Below are positions 7,867 to 14,898 of a DNA stretch of 20,826 bases, one piece after another. The notes beneath the pieces are model-generated. The model made no database searches, was not told the DNA's origin, and saw nothing but the letters and a program-made list of their open reading frames with translations. Position 1 is the first letter of the stretch, and each line of letters opens with the position of its first letter. Source of the stretch: Acidimicrobiaceae bacterium (lineage in GTDB: Bacteria; Actinomycetota; Acidimicrobiia; Acidimicrobiales; Ilumatobacteraceae); assembly GCA_006515795.1 (NCBI GenBank), contig VFMC01000073.1, positions 1 through 20,826 of the forward strand, given 5' to 3'. The position numbers and the translations under genes were made by a program.

Positions 7867-8153
7867 ACGTCCGCATCCCCACCCCGCTGCGGTCGTACAC
7901 CGGTCAGGCGAAGTCGGTGGAAGCCAGCGGCGGAACCGTCGCCGAGGTGCTGTTCGATCTCGATCGCCAGTTCAGCGGCCTGCGCTTCCGTGTGGTCGAC
8001 GAGCAAGGTCGGCTTCGGCAGCACATGAAGGTCTTCGTGAACGCCGACATGGTGCGCGATCTCGCCACCGCAGTGTGCGACACCGACGAGATCACGTTGA
8101 TGCAAGCGCTGTCGGGCGGTTGCGGTGATACGGGTCGACTTCCGCTTTCCTGA
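7863..8153 (+). CDS. MoaD/ThiS-like ubiquitin-fold protein with C-terminal extension
   Basis: This 96-aa protein starts at GTG 7863, overlapping the previous stop as GTGA. It has a beta-grasp pattern: VRIPTPLRSYTG, GTVAEVLFDLDRQFSGLRFRVVDEQGRLR, MKVFVNADMVRDLATAV, DEITLMQALSGG. MoaD/ThiS/CysO-type sulphur carriers end with a free Gly-Gly that is adenylated and thiocarboxylated. Here Gly85-Gly86 is followed by ten residues (CGDTGRLPLS). The next codon is TGC, one base away from TGA, so a stop-loss mutation is plausible. As it stands the protein would need proteolysis (as JAMM proteases do for some carriers) to be functional. Pairing of this gene with a BNR-repeat gene recurs in actinobacteria as far as I recall, but the joint function is unknown. 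No MoeB/ThiF activator gene is in the window. Confidence 0.75.
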   Translation: MNVRIPTPLRSYTGQAKSVEASGGTVAEVLFDLDRQFSGLRFRVVDEQGRLRQHMKVFVNADMVRDLATAVCDTDEITLMQALSGGCGDTGRLPLS

Positions 8154-8258
8154 CGCTCGTGTGATGGCAGCAATCGACCGGTCGACAACCCTGGCTGGGC
8201 GGCGCCCGCACGGGTGTGGTGCGACTGGTGTCCCAGGCGCGTACACGCGCTTCTGTGA

Positions 8259-8612
8259 GCGGCCACCAGAAACTGCCCACTGACGGCCAACAGCTGTGCG
8301 TACACCGATGACGGCAGCCCGCTGTCGGAAGATCCGCAGGGAGTGGCACTCGGCGGGAGCACGACCATCCTCGAGAATGGCGGGCAAAGATGGGCTGCCA
8401 CCGCGATCACGCCGGCCGGTGTCGAGTTGCAGTTCTACGCCGATGGCGCCCCTGCGTGCGAGATGCATACCTTCCCGATGACGACCTACGGGGATGCGGT
8501 GCTCTGGGCCTGTGAGAACACCACTCCGGTCCCGGAGAAAATCGAGATTGCCGCTACGAGGGAGGAGCGAACGCTCATCGCCTTCGTCGATGACACGTCG
8601 TGGTTTCATTGA
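8259..8612 (+). pseudogene. Orphan reading frame, possibly a gene remnant
   Basis: The frame is open from 8259 (after a TGA at 8256) to the TGA at 8610-8612. It reads as a plausible protein: SCAYTDDGSPLSEDP, then GQRWAATAITPAGVELQFYAD, then a Cys-containing EMHTFPMTTYGDAVLWACENTT and a charged end REERTLIAFVDDTSWFH. No good start exists: the only GTG (8343) has its purine stretch abutting it, and the sole in-frame Mets lie deep inside. Several cysteines and the strand-like pattern suggest the C-terminal end of a small beta-rich protein. I do not recognise a family. It may be the surviving 3' end of a truncated gene or a chance ORF in GC-rich DNA. Confidence 0.35.
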
Positions 8613-8642
8613 GAAATTCCTTCTTTCGGGTCGTCAGAGCTC

Positions 8643-8695
8643 GCGGCCGCAGACGTTGGATTCGCCCAGGTGACGACCAATTCGTCTGCGGCCGC
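8643..8695. repeat. Perfect 13-bp inverted repeat with 27-nt spacer
   Basis: The left arm GCGGCCGCAGACG (8643-8655) and the right arm CGTCTGCGGCCGC (8683-8695) are exact reverse complements. Pairing can continue inward with TTGG (8656-8659) against CCAA (8677-8680), leaving a TT bulge, so a stem of up to 17 bp with a 17-nt loop is possible. It sits between convergent reading frames, where a bidirectional terminator would be expected, but no T-run flanks either arm. A protein-binding or recombination site is an alternative. Confidence 0.75.
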
Positions 8696-8759
8696 CTTCG
8701 TCGCAACCGACATCAGCCGAGTCCGATCGCCTCGCGTCGTTCGCGTGGCTGATCGCCTG

Positions 8760-10040
8760 TCAGGGCTGATTCGTTGTGTTGTACTCGACGTTGTCGAGGG
8801 TGGGCTGCTGGCCGGCGAGGATGGCCCGAGCGTCGGGGTCGGCGTCGAGCGTGTCGCGAAGGAACGCCGTGGTGTAGTGCGTGACGATGTCGAGAGGCCG
8901 TGTGTCCCAGACGGCGTCGGTGCAGATCGCGTCGCGGTAGACGGAGTTCTCGACCCACGGAAGGTTCTCGCACGGGTCGACGAAGAGAAAATGGCCTGCG
9001 CCGGGAAAGCTGACGAGCGTCTTGTTCTCGCTCCCTACATGGTCGTAGGTGAGTTTCGCGCCCCACGTGTAGGGAGTGCCTTCGTCAATCGTTCCGCCCA
9101 TGGCCATGATGGGAACCTCGAGCTCTGCGAGGCCGCGCTGATCGAAGGGGTACGCGTCGCCTGCCAGCGAGATCGCGGCCTTGACTCGCGGGTCTCCGAA
9201 AGACGGCCACAGACCGGAGGGGACCTCGTCAAGTCCGGCTCGCAAGGCCATGTCCGACTCGTTGGGAATGGGAGCGCAGAAGAAGTTGAGGGGATCATCT
9301 GCTGTCAGTGCCGCGCAGCGGGTCTTGTAGGCGGCGAAGTCGAACCGCGCGCCGGCAGCAGCGAGCGCGGTATACCCGCCGTAGGAGTGGCCCACGACGG
9401 CGACGTTGTCCATGTCGATCAATCCGGCCAACGGTGCTCCAGATTTGGTCAGTTGTTCCGCATAGTCGATGGTTCGATGGATGTCGACAGGCCTGTCGAT
9501 CAACTCCTCCCAGAATCCGGTGAGTGATCCGTCGAAGGTCTCGTTGTGTTCGGGAGCGAGAACGACATAGCCCTGTGATGCGTAGTGCTCCACCAGCGTG
9601 CTGTAGACGATCGGGCTCAGCGCGTAGCCATGGGAGAAGACCACGAGCGGGTAGGGCTTACCGGTCCGTTCGGGTCGGCCGTTCGCGAGCGCTCCGCCGA
9701 CTGCGGTGATCTCCGTGCCGGGCGTGATCTGTTCGCCGAACTTGTTCGGCGCGGTGTAGGTGATCGTGGCGGGCCGCTTGTCGTCGGGTCGACGTGCCGG
9801 GTACCACGCTCGCAGCGTAAGGGGTTGCTCCTGTGCGCCGGTGGTGGTGAATTCGCGATAGCCAACCGCGTGCCTGCCCTGGGCCGCGTAGGTGAGCGGC
9901 GAAGGTGTCGTGGTCTCCGTCGTCGCTGAGGTGGTGGCTTGCCGCGTCGTTGCGCACCCGGTAGCGAGCAGCCCACCAGCAGCAAGAACTGCGAGGCCGC
10001 GGATGGTGGCGACGAGTCGGTCGCGGTGATGGTGAATCAT
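8760..10040 (-). CDS. Lipoprotein alpha/beta hydrolase (PAF-acetylhydrolase/dienelactone hydrolase-like)
   Basis: This 426-aa exported lipoprotein has a signal peptide with a basic start (HHHRDR), a hydrophobic core LAVLAAGGLLATG and a lipobox ending at Cys29 (LLATGC), followed by a Thr/Ser-rich linker. The mature domain is an alpha/beta hydrolase: oxyanion-side FSHGYALSP (~135-143), YVVLAPEHNE (~158-166), nucleophile elbow VGHSYGG with Ser219, a probable acid in MGGTIDEGTP (D319) and catalytic His350 in GAGHFLFVD. The SHG...GHSYGG layout resembles platelet-activating-factor acetylhydrolase-like and polyester-type esterases, so it probably hydrolyses an ester outside the membrane. Substrate unknown. 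The ATG at 10040 has GAAAGGA 6 nt upstream. It is downstream of the ABC operon on the same strand, separated by 213 bp, and probably has its own promoter. Confidence 0.88.
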   Translation of the reverse strand: MIHHHRDRLVATIRGLAVLAAGGLLATGCATTRQATTSATTETTTPSPLTYAAQGRHAVGYREFTTTGAQEQPLTLRAWYPARRPDDKRPATITYTAPNKFGEQITPGTEITAVGGALANGRPERTGKPYPLVVFSHGYALSPIVYSTLVEHYASQGYVVLAPEHNETFDGSLTGFWEELIDRPVDIHRTIDYAEQLTKSGAPLAGLIDMDNVAVVGHSYGGYTALAAAGARFDFAAYKTRCAALTADDPLNFFCAPIPNESDMALRAGLDEVPSGLWPSFGDPRVKAAISLAGDAYPFDQRGLAELEVPIMAMGGTIDEGTPYTWGAKLTYDHVGSENKTLVSFPGAGHFLFVDPCENLPWVENSVYRDAICTDAVWDTRPLDIVTHYTTAFLRDTLDADPDARAILAGQQPTLDNVEYNTTNQP

Positions 10041-10253
10041 GGTTGTCCTTTCGGGGGACTTCTTGGAATGGGGGGTGCCAGAGGTTGGGGTCGGTCAATG
10101 ACACGAACCCGATGATCACGTCGCGGTTCCAGGCGAGAAGGGCGGCGCGGGATTTCGTTGAGCTCCGTGTGGAGGCGCATTCACTGCGCTACGAACGAGC
10201 CGGGTTCAGAGACAACGGGGGCACCTCGATCAGCGAGGCCGCGGTCGAGGCAT
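10041..10253. other. Intergenic gap between permease and lipoprotein genes
   Basis: This 213-bp gap has no supported gene. Just beyond the permease stop lies a small hairpin CCTCG-ATCAG-CGAGG (10224-10238), which could help end the ABC transcript but lacks a U-tract. The lipoprotein ribosome site lies at the left end. Confidence 0.4.
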
Positions 10254-10961
10254 CTAGCCGACGTCGCGGCGCAGGGTTCGGACGGTGCCGGCTGCGAGCG
10301 GGGCCGCGACCCAGAGGAGGACCGAGACCGAGATCTGCGGCACGTGACCGCCCCATTCGTTGTCGAGCACCCAGCTCCAGGTTGTTGCCGTGTCGATCCA
10401 GTCAGCGACCACCGTCGATGTGGTGCCGAGTAGCGCGATCGCGGCGTTGAGAGCGAAGTACGCGGCGATGGCCGTCGCCGAGTTCTGCACCAGCGCCCCG
10501 AACGCGACGCCGCCGAGGACATTGAGGAGCACGTACAGCAGGTAGCCGGTGACGGCGCCGATGCTCAGGTTCGCTTCCAGGGCCCGGCCCGAGGCCACCG
10601 CCAGCTTGGCGTTGAGGACTCGGATGCGTCGCGGTTCCTGGGTGAACGTGGTCATAACGGTGCGTTGGCTCCATTCACCGGTGAACATCAGGATCGCCAC
10701 CACAGGCAGGAGGATCACCTGCGCGATGGAGGCGGCCTCGAGGTAGCTCGCGTAGGTCTGATCAAAGCTCGTTGGGACGATCACCGGCACCAGCATCATC
10801 CCTACGGTCGACAGCCCCACGAGAGCGAGGAGCCAACGGGCAGCGCGGGTATCGGTGGCCTTGGCCCATTCGACCCGGACAAGCCGTGCAAACGGGATAG
10901 GTCCTGTCGCCAGCGGTGCCGCGTCGATGCCGATGGTTCGGGGCGAGAGTGACGTGGTCAT
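10254..10961 (-). CDS. ABC-2 type transporter permease (short)
   Basis: This 235-aa membrane protein pairs with the overlapping ATPase (ATGA overlap at 10958-10961). It opens with a cytoplasmic start and RLVRVEWAKATDTRAARW, the usual 'elbow' before TM1 of this ABC-2 group. Helices are visible at ~43-63 (LLALVGLSTVGMMLVPVIV), ~79-97, ~131-158, ~165-187 and ~212-228. The conserved TGEWSQRTVMTTFTQEPRRIRVLNAKL loop follows TM2. Family members commonly have six helices and about 260 residues, and a helix normally following 'VLNAKL' seems missing. An in-frame internal deletion around residues 120-135 is therefore possible. It forms the membrane channel of an exporter regulated by the divergent two-component system. 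Substrate unknown; drug or peptide resistance is typical. Confidence 0.78.
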   Translation of the reverse strand: MTTSLSPRTIGIDAAPLATGPIPFARLVRVEWAKATDTRAARWLLALVGLSTVGMMLVPVIVPTSFDQTYASYLEAASIAQVILLPVVAILMFTGEWSQRTVMTTFTQEPRRIRVLNAKLAVASGRALEANLSIGAVTGYLLYVLLNVLGGVAFGALVQNSATAIAAYFALNAAIALLGTTSTVVADWIDTATTWSWVLDNEWGGHVPQISVSVLLWVAAPLAAGTVRTLRRDVG

Positions 10962-11817
10962 GCTGCAGCCTCCTGGGCCGGAGCCGCCTTGGTGGCGGTG
11001 AGCGAGAAGAACAGCTGTTCCAGCCCGTTTGTCTCGGACTGACGCAACTCGGTGAGCAGTACCTTGTGGTCGCGGGCGACGCCCGCCAGCACCTCGGTCG
11101 TGACCCGACCTCCGGAGACGTCCACGGTGAGCGCATCTCCCGGCCCGTCGACGTAGTCGATCCGCGCAACCTGGAGCGCCGCAACAAGTGCACCGGGGTC
11201 GGGGCTGCGCACGAGGATCGTGGAGCTGGCAAGCAGATCATCCAGCCGACCGGCGGCCACCACGGCACCGCCGGAGATGACGACAACATGATCGGCTGTG
11301 GCCTGCACCTCGTGGAGCAGGTGACTCGACAACAGCACCGTGCCGCCGTGGTCGGCGAAGTCGCGGAGGAGCGTTCGCATCCACGCGATGCCCTCGGGAT
11401 CGAGCCCGTTCGCCGGTTCATCGAGGATCAGCGCCTGCGGTTCACCGATGAGGGCCTGGGCGATGCCGAGGCGTTGGCGCATGCCAAGGGAGTAGGTGCC
11501 GACCCGTTTCTCCGCCGCATCGGCGAGCCCGACGAGGTCCAACAGGTGCTCGACCCGCCTTGGGTGAACGCCTGCCATCCGCGCTGCGATCGTGAGCGTC
11601 GACCGGCCACTGCGCCCGGGATGCATCGCCGACGCGTCGAGCAGCATTCCGACCACGCGCGTCGGATTGGGCAGCTCGACGAACGGTCGGCCGTGGATTT
11701 GCCGGCGCCGTTGGCCCCGAGGAAACCGGTGATGGTCCCGGGTTCGCAGCGCAACGAGACGTCGCGCACGACCGGGACCTTCTGGTAGCTCTTGGTCAGA
11801 GCGGTTGTCGTGATCAT
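10958..11817 (-). pseudogene. ABC transporter ATP-binding protein, frameshifted after Walker A
   Basis: The start ATG at 11817 reads MITTTALTKSYQKVPVV through a perfect Walker A (GANGAGKST), ending near 11693-11700. The family sequence then continues in a different frame as IHGRPFVELPNPTRVVGMLLD. Downstream motifs are intact: signature SLGMRQRLGIAQALIG, Walker B ALILDEPANGLDPEG, H-loop LLSSHLLHEV, and a C-terminal extension ending AQEAAA. Homologues have about 15-18 residues between GKST and the 'I-x-G-x-P' strand, so a short non-triplet deletion best explains the change of frame. The join lies in AAATCCAC, and an ATCCAC encoding the T-I-H of the next strand would give microhomology (inference). 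As read, no functional ATPase is made. It is coupled to the permease by ATGA. Confidence 0.82.
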
Positions 11818-11977
11818 GTGTCCAGCCTGAACCGGCCGGTGCGCCGCCGCATCGGGCGGACGGCCACGATCCGATGTCCGAAGGGACGGTGGCCTCCTCC
11901 GACGTTTGGTCTTTCGTTGGTTGCAGTGTCGACTTTCGTCGATGTTGCACGGGGGCCCTGAGCCGTATGCTCCGACT
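11818..11977. promoter_or_regulatory. Divergent promoter region, ABC operon / two-component genes
   Basis: This 160-bp gap lies between the ABC ATPase start (minus) and the kinase start (plus). It should hold promoters for both, and autoregulation by the response regulator would be typical. Candidate elements are the palindrome ACCGGCCGGT (11829-11838) next to the ATPase start and a hairpin TCGAC-TTTC-GTCGA (11929-11942) before the kinase. I see no clear -35/-10 pair. Confidence 0.4.
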
Positions 11978-13122
11978 ATGTCCTGGCTTCGCAGATGGTG
12001 GGCTCAGACCGCCCCCACGGCGATGCTGGCACCGAGCGACTCGGCTCATCTCGACAAGGTGGCGCCCAGGACTGCACGTGACTGGTCCTTTGACGCCGGT
12101 GCGTTCGTCATCGCCGCCGCTCTCGGCGCCGTCATCCTGAGCGTTACCGGGGACGTCACCGCCAATCCGATGACCTCGGGGCAGGTGCTCACCGACGCCG
12201 CGTTCGGAGTTCTCTGCTGTCTCTCACTGTGGTGGCGGCGGCGCTGGCCGTTCGGGGTGGCGCTGGTTTGCGTCCTGCTGGGCGCGTTTTCAACATCTGG
12301 CACGGTCGCCGGGTGTGCTCGATCTGGCTCGGGCGGACCAATACCTGGTCGGTGATGCTGCCGACGCTGGCGCTTGCCGCCGCAGCAACCGCATGGGGCA
12401 TGTTCGTCCGTGCTCGGCGTCAGCTCCTCTCCACCCTGCGCGACCGTGCCCAACGGGCCGAGGCCGATCAGCTCGTCCGTGCCGAACGTGCGCGCCTGGC
12501 CGAGCGGACCCGCATCGCACGGGAGATGCACGACGTGCTCGCCCACCGCATCTCCCTGGTGGCGCTGCACGCCGGGGCGCTCGAGGTCGCACTCGACCTG
12601 CCTCCCGCCCAGGTACGGGAGAGCGCAGCGCTGTTGCGGTTGACGGCCCACCAAGCGCTGGAAGAGCTGCGGGACGTGATCGGCGTGCTGCGCGAGGAGC
12701 CCGGGCAGGAGCGGCCGTCGACGGTGCCACAACCGACCCTGGCTGACATTCCACGCTTGGTGGAGGAGACTCGCCGCTCCGGCGCGAAGATCGACTTCGA
12801 GATGCAGGTGGACGGTGCAGCTGCCGCACCCGGCCCCTTGGGTCGCGACGCATACCGCATCGTGCAGGAAGCGCTGACCAACATCGGCAAGCACGCTCGC
12901 GGCGCCCTCGCCGAGGTTCGGGTGGCGGGGGCGCCGAACCGCGGCCTGCACGTCAGCGTTCGGAACCCAGCCGCAGTGAGCGCCCACGACCGTCCGGCTC
13001 CGCCGGGTTCCGGCACGGGCCTCCTTGGTCTGCAGGAGCGGGTGACCCTGGCCAATGGCGTCCTGGTGCACGGACGGGACGCTTCCGGTGACTTCGTCGT
13101 CGAGGCCGACCTGCCGTGGTGA
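11978..13122 (+). pseudogene. Sensor histidine kinase (HisKA_3 / NarL-partner type), frameshifted
   Basis: The N-terminal frame starts at ATG 11978 (MSWLRRWW). It encodes membrane helices (FVIAAALGAVILSV; a second ends at CLSLWWRRRWPFGVALVCVLLGAF) and leaves the family pattern at AFSTSGTVAG, about 12312. The rest is in another frame, from about 12320: NTWSVMLPTLALAAAATAWGMFVRARRQLL. It goes on to a coiled stretch and the HisKA_3 box ERTRIAREMHDVLAHRIS, where the His of EMHDV is the phosphorylated residue. The ATPase N-box YRIVQEALTNIGKHA and G-box GTGLLGLQER complete it. Compared with the family, roughly 30-40 residues of the membrane region appear missing, again a non-triplet deletion. The C-terminal part could in principle be expressed alone as a soluble kinase, but has no clear start. 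Its stop overlaps the regulator gene (GTGA). Confidence 0.8.
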
Positions 13123-13769
13123 AGATCCGGGTGCTGTTGGTCGACGACGACGCGTTGGTGCGTGCCGGTCTCCGGATGATCCTGTCGTCGTCAGAGGAGC
13201 TGGAGGTGGTGGGCGAGGCTGCCGACGGCGCCGACGCCGTCGCGACCGCGCAGACGCATCGACCCGATGTCGTCCTGATGGACATCCGGATGCCCGGGAT
13301 GGACGGCATTGCCGCCACGTCGGCCCTACGCCGTCTTGCGACTCCGCCACACGTGATCGTCCTGACCACATTCCAGGCCGACGAGCATGTCATCAGCGCG
13401 CTTCGGGCCGGCGCCGACGGGTTCCTGTTGAAAGACACAGCACCCACGGAGATCATCAACGCAGTGCGTCTCGTGGCTGCAGGAGAAGCGATGCTCTCAC
13501 CATCGGTCACCCGCACACTTCTTTCTCACCTCGGCAACGACGAAATGACAGATCGCCGTCGCCTCGCTGCCCAACGCCTGACGTCGCTCACAGACCGGGA
13601 GCGGGAGGTCGCGACTGCGGTGGGGTCCGGCGCATCCAACGCCGAGATCGCCGCATCTCTGTTCATGAGCGAGGCCACCGTCAAAGCGCACGTCTCGCGT
13701 CTTCTCACCAAGCTCGCAGTCACGAACCGGGTACACATCGCGATTCTCGTGCACGACGCGCAATCGTGA
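13119..13769 (+). CDS. NarL/LuxR-family response regulator
   Basis: This 216-aa regulator is intact. Its start is taken as GTG 13119, overlapping the kinase stop (GTGA); a GTG one codon earlier is less likely. The receiver domain has the acidic pocket VDDD (9-11), the phosphoacceptor Asp55 in VVLMDIRMPG, the Thr switch in VLTTF and the lysine in FLLKDTAP. The C-terminal LuxR-type helix-turn-helix is LTDREREVATAVGSGASNAEIAASLFMSEATVKAHVSRLLTKL. It most likely controls the divergent ABC operon. It is notable that the regulator is undamaged while its kinase and target transporter are broken. Confidence 0.93.
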   Translation: MKIRVLLVDDDALVRAGLRMILSSSEELEVVGEAADGADAVATAQTHRPDVVLMDIRMPGMDGIAATSALRRLATPPHVIVLTTFQADEHVISALRAGADGFLLKDTAPTEIINAVRLVAAGEAMLSPSVTRTLLSHLGNDEMTDRRRLAAQRLTSLTDREREVATAVGSGASNAEIAASLFMSEATVKAHVSRLLTKLAVTNRVHIAILVHDAQS

Positions 13770-13862
13770 CTTGACCGCCATCTCCCTGGCGCTTTCCCAG
13801 GCGGGCGCTCGACCCGGGCCGACTCCAGCGCGAGGTCGGGCTCCGCGAGCTAGCGAACCGGC

Positions 13863-13879
13863 CTCGGAAGGGTTCCGAG
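13863..13879 (+). terminator. Possible terminator hairpin after response regulator
   Basis: CTCGGAA-GGG-TTCCGAG forms a perfect 7-bp stem with a 3-nt loop, 94 bp past the regulator stop. There is no T-run after it, so it may be only a weak or non-canonical terminator. The rest of the 202-bp gap (13770-13971) shows nothing else I can support. Confidence 0.4.
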
Positions 13880-13971
13880 CAGAGTCTGCGATCGTGCGAC
13901 GCTCGGGGCCACATGAGTAGTCCGCTGTCAGTCCGGGACCGCTTGCCGATGGCATCAGTACGCTGCCGGCC

Positions 13972-14898
13972 ATGGCAGGCACGGGAACGTATCGCATCGA
14001 GGAAGGGCTGCTCCCGTTTGCGGGTGGCCACACCTGGTACCGAACGGTCGGCGAGGCCTCCGACAAACCGGCGATCCTCTTGCTCCACGGTGGACCCGGG
14101 TTCAACTCCGAGTACCTCGAGCCGTTCGAGGCGCTGGCCTCCACCGGACGTCGTGTGGTCCGCTACGACCAGATCGGCGCCGGCCGCTCCACGATGCGCG
14201 GCATCGAGCACGATCCGGCGATGTTCACGATCGACCTCTTCCGACGCGAGCTGATGATGGTGCGCGCAGCACTCGGTCTCCACGAGATCCACCTGGTCGG
14301 GCAATCGTGGGGCTGCATGCTCGCCCTCGAGCACGCGCTCGCACAGCCGGACGGGTTGCGCAGCCTGGTGCTCGAGAGCGGGCCGGCGAGCATCGCCGAG
14401 TGGAACGTCGAGACCGACCGGCTTCGATCCGAGCTTCCCGCCGAGGTGCGCTCGGTGCTCGATGACTGCCAGCGAAGCGGCACCATCGGGAGCGAAGAAT
14501 GGGCCCGTGCGTACGCCGAGTGGGAGCTCCGCCACGTCTTGCGACTCGATCCGCCGCCGCCATGGGAGGCCCGCGCCGCGGCGATGTTCGACGCCGACTC
14601 GGTCGTGTACGACTTCATCACCGGCGGTGCCGAGTTCTCGACCGGTCGGGCGACGACAGAGTTCGACGACTGGGACGTCCGCGACCGGTTCGGCGAGATC
14701 GTCGTGCCGACGCTGCTGCTGTCCGGTCGCTTCGACGAGGCGACCCCGGCGGTGATGGGCACGTTGCACCGCGGCATCCGAGGCGCCGAGTGGCAGATCC
14801 TCGAGGAGAGCTCGCACAGCTGTCACAGCGAGGAGACCGGACGGACGATCGCGCTCGTCGCCGACTTTCTGGCCAGGGTCGACACCCTCGCCAAGTGA
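13972..14898 (+). CDS. Alpha/beta hydrolase, S33 proline iminopeptidase-like
   Basis: This 308-aa cytoplasmic hydrolase has the peptidase S33 layout: oxyanion motif LLHGGPGFNSEYLEPFEAL (HGGPG at 39-43), RVVRYDQIGAGRS, nucleophile elbow LVGQSWGCMLALEHA with Ser112, a cap region rich in Trp and Glu (EEWARAYAEWELRHV), acid Asp255 in SGRFDEATP and His282 in ESSHSCHSE. Proline iminopeptidases cut an N-terminal proline from peptides; many homologues act on other amides or esters. The elbow ends in Cys (GQSWGC) where family members usually have Gly. The start ATG at 13972 follows only a weak ribosome site (GCCGGCC). The end is normal (VADFLARVDTLAK), and its stop overlaps the GTG of a PIN-domain remnant. 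Probably monocistronic. Confidence 0.87.
   Translation: MAGTGTYRIEEGLLPFAGGHTWYRTVGEASDKPAILLLHGGPGFNSEYLEPFEALASTGRRVVRYDQIGAGRSTMRGIEHDPAMFTIDLFRRELMMVRAALGLHEIHLVGQSWGCMLALEHALAQPDGLRSLVLESGPASIAEWNVETDRLRSELPAEVRSVLDDCQRSGTIGSEEWARAYAEWELRHVLRLDPPPPWEARAAAMFDADSVVYDFITGGAEFSTGRATTEFDDWDVRDRFGEIVVPTLLLSGRFDEATPAVMGTLHRGIRGAEWQILEESSHSCHSEETGRTIALVADFLARVDTLAK

Larger units (their letters stand above)
8154..8759. other. 606-bp weakly coding region
   Basis: Between the MoaD-like gene and the convergent lipoprotein gene lie one orphan reading frame (8259-8612), a 12-bp palindrome (TCGACCGGTCGA, 8174-8185) and the 13-bp inverted repeat described separately. No promoter, RNA gene or mobile element is recognisable. 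8154-8258 has stops in the frame of the orphan ORF and appears non-coding or decayed. Confidence 0.5.

Noticed and set aside
8655..8695. Integron attC-like site at the inverted repeat (GTTGGAT fits GTTRRRY)
   Set aside because: No matching RYYYAAC/GTTRRRY partner is found at the other end, and there is no integrase or cassette structure.
13116..13118. GTG one codon upstream as start of the response regulator
   Set aside because: The next GTG (13119) forms the GTGA overlap used elsewhere in the window and gives the usual short start before the first beta strand. The difference is one residue.
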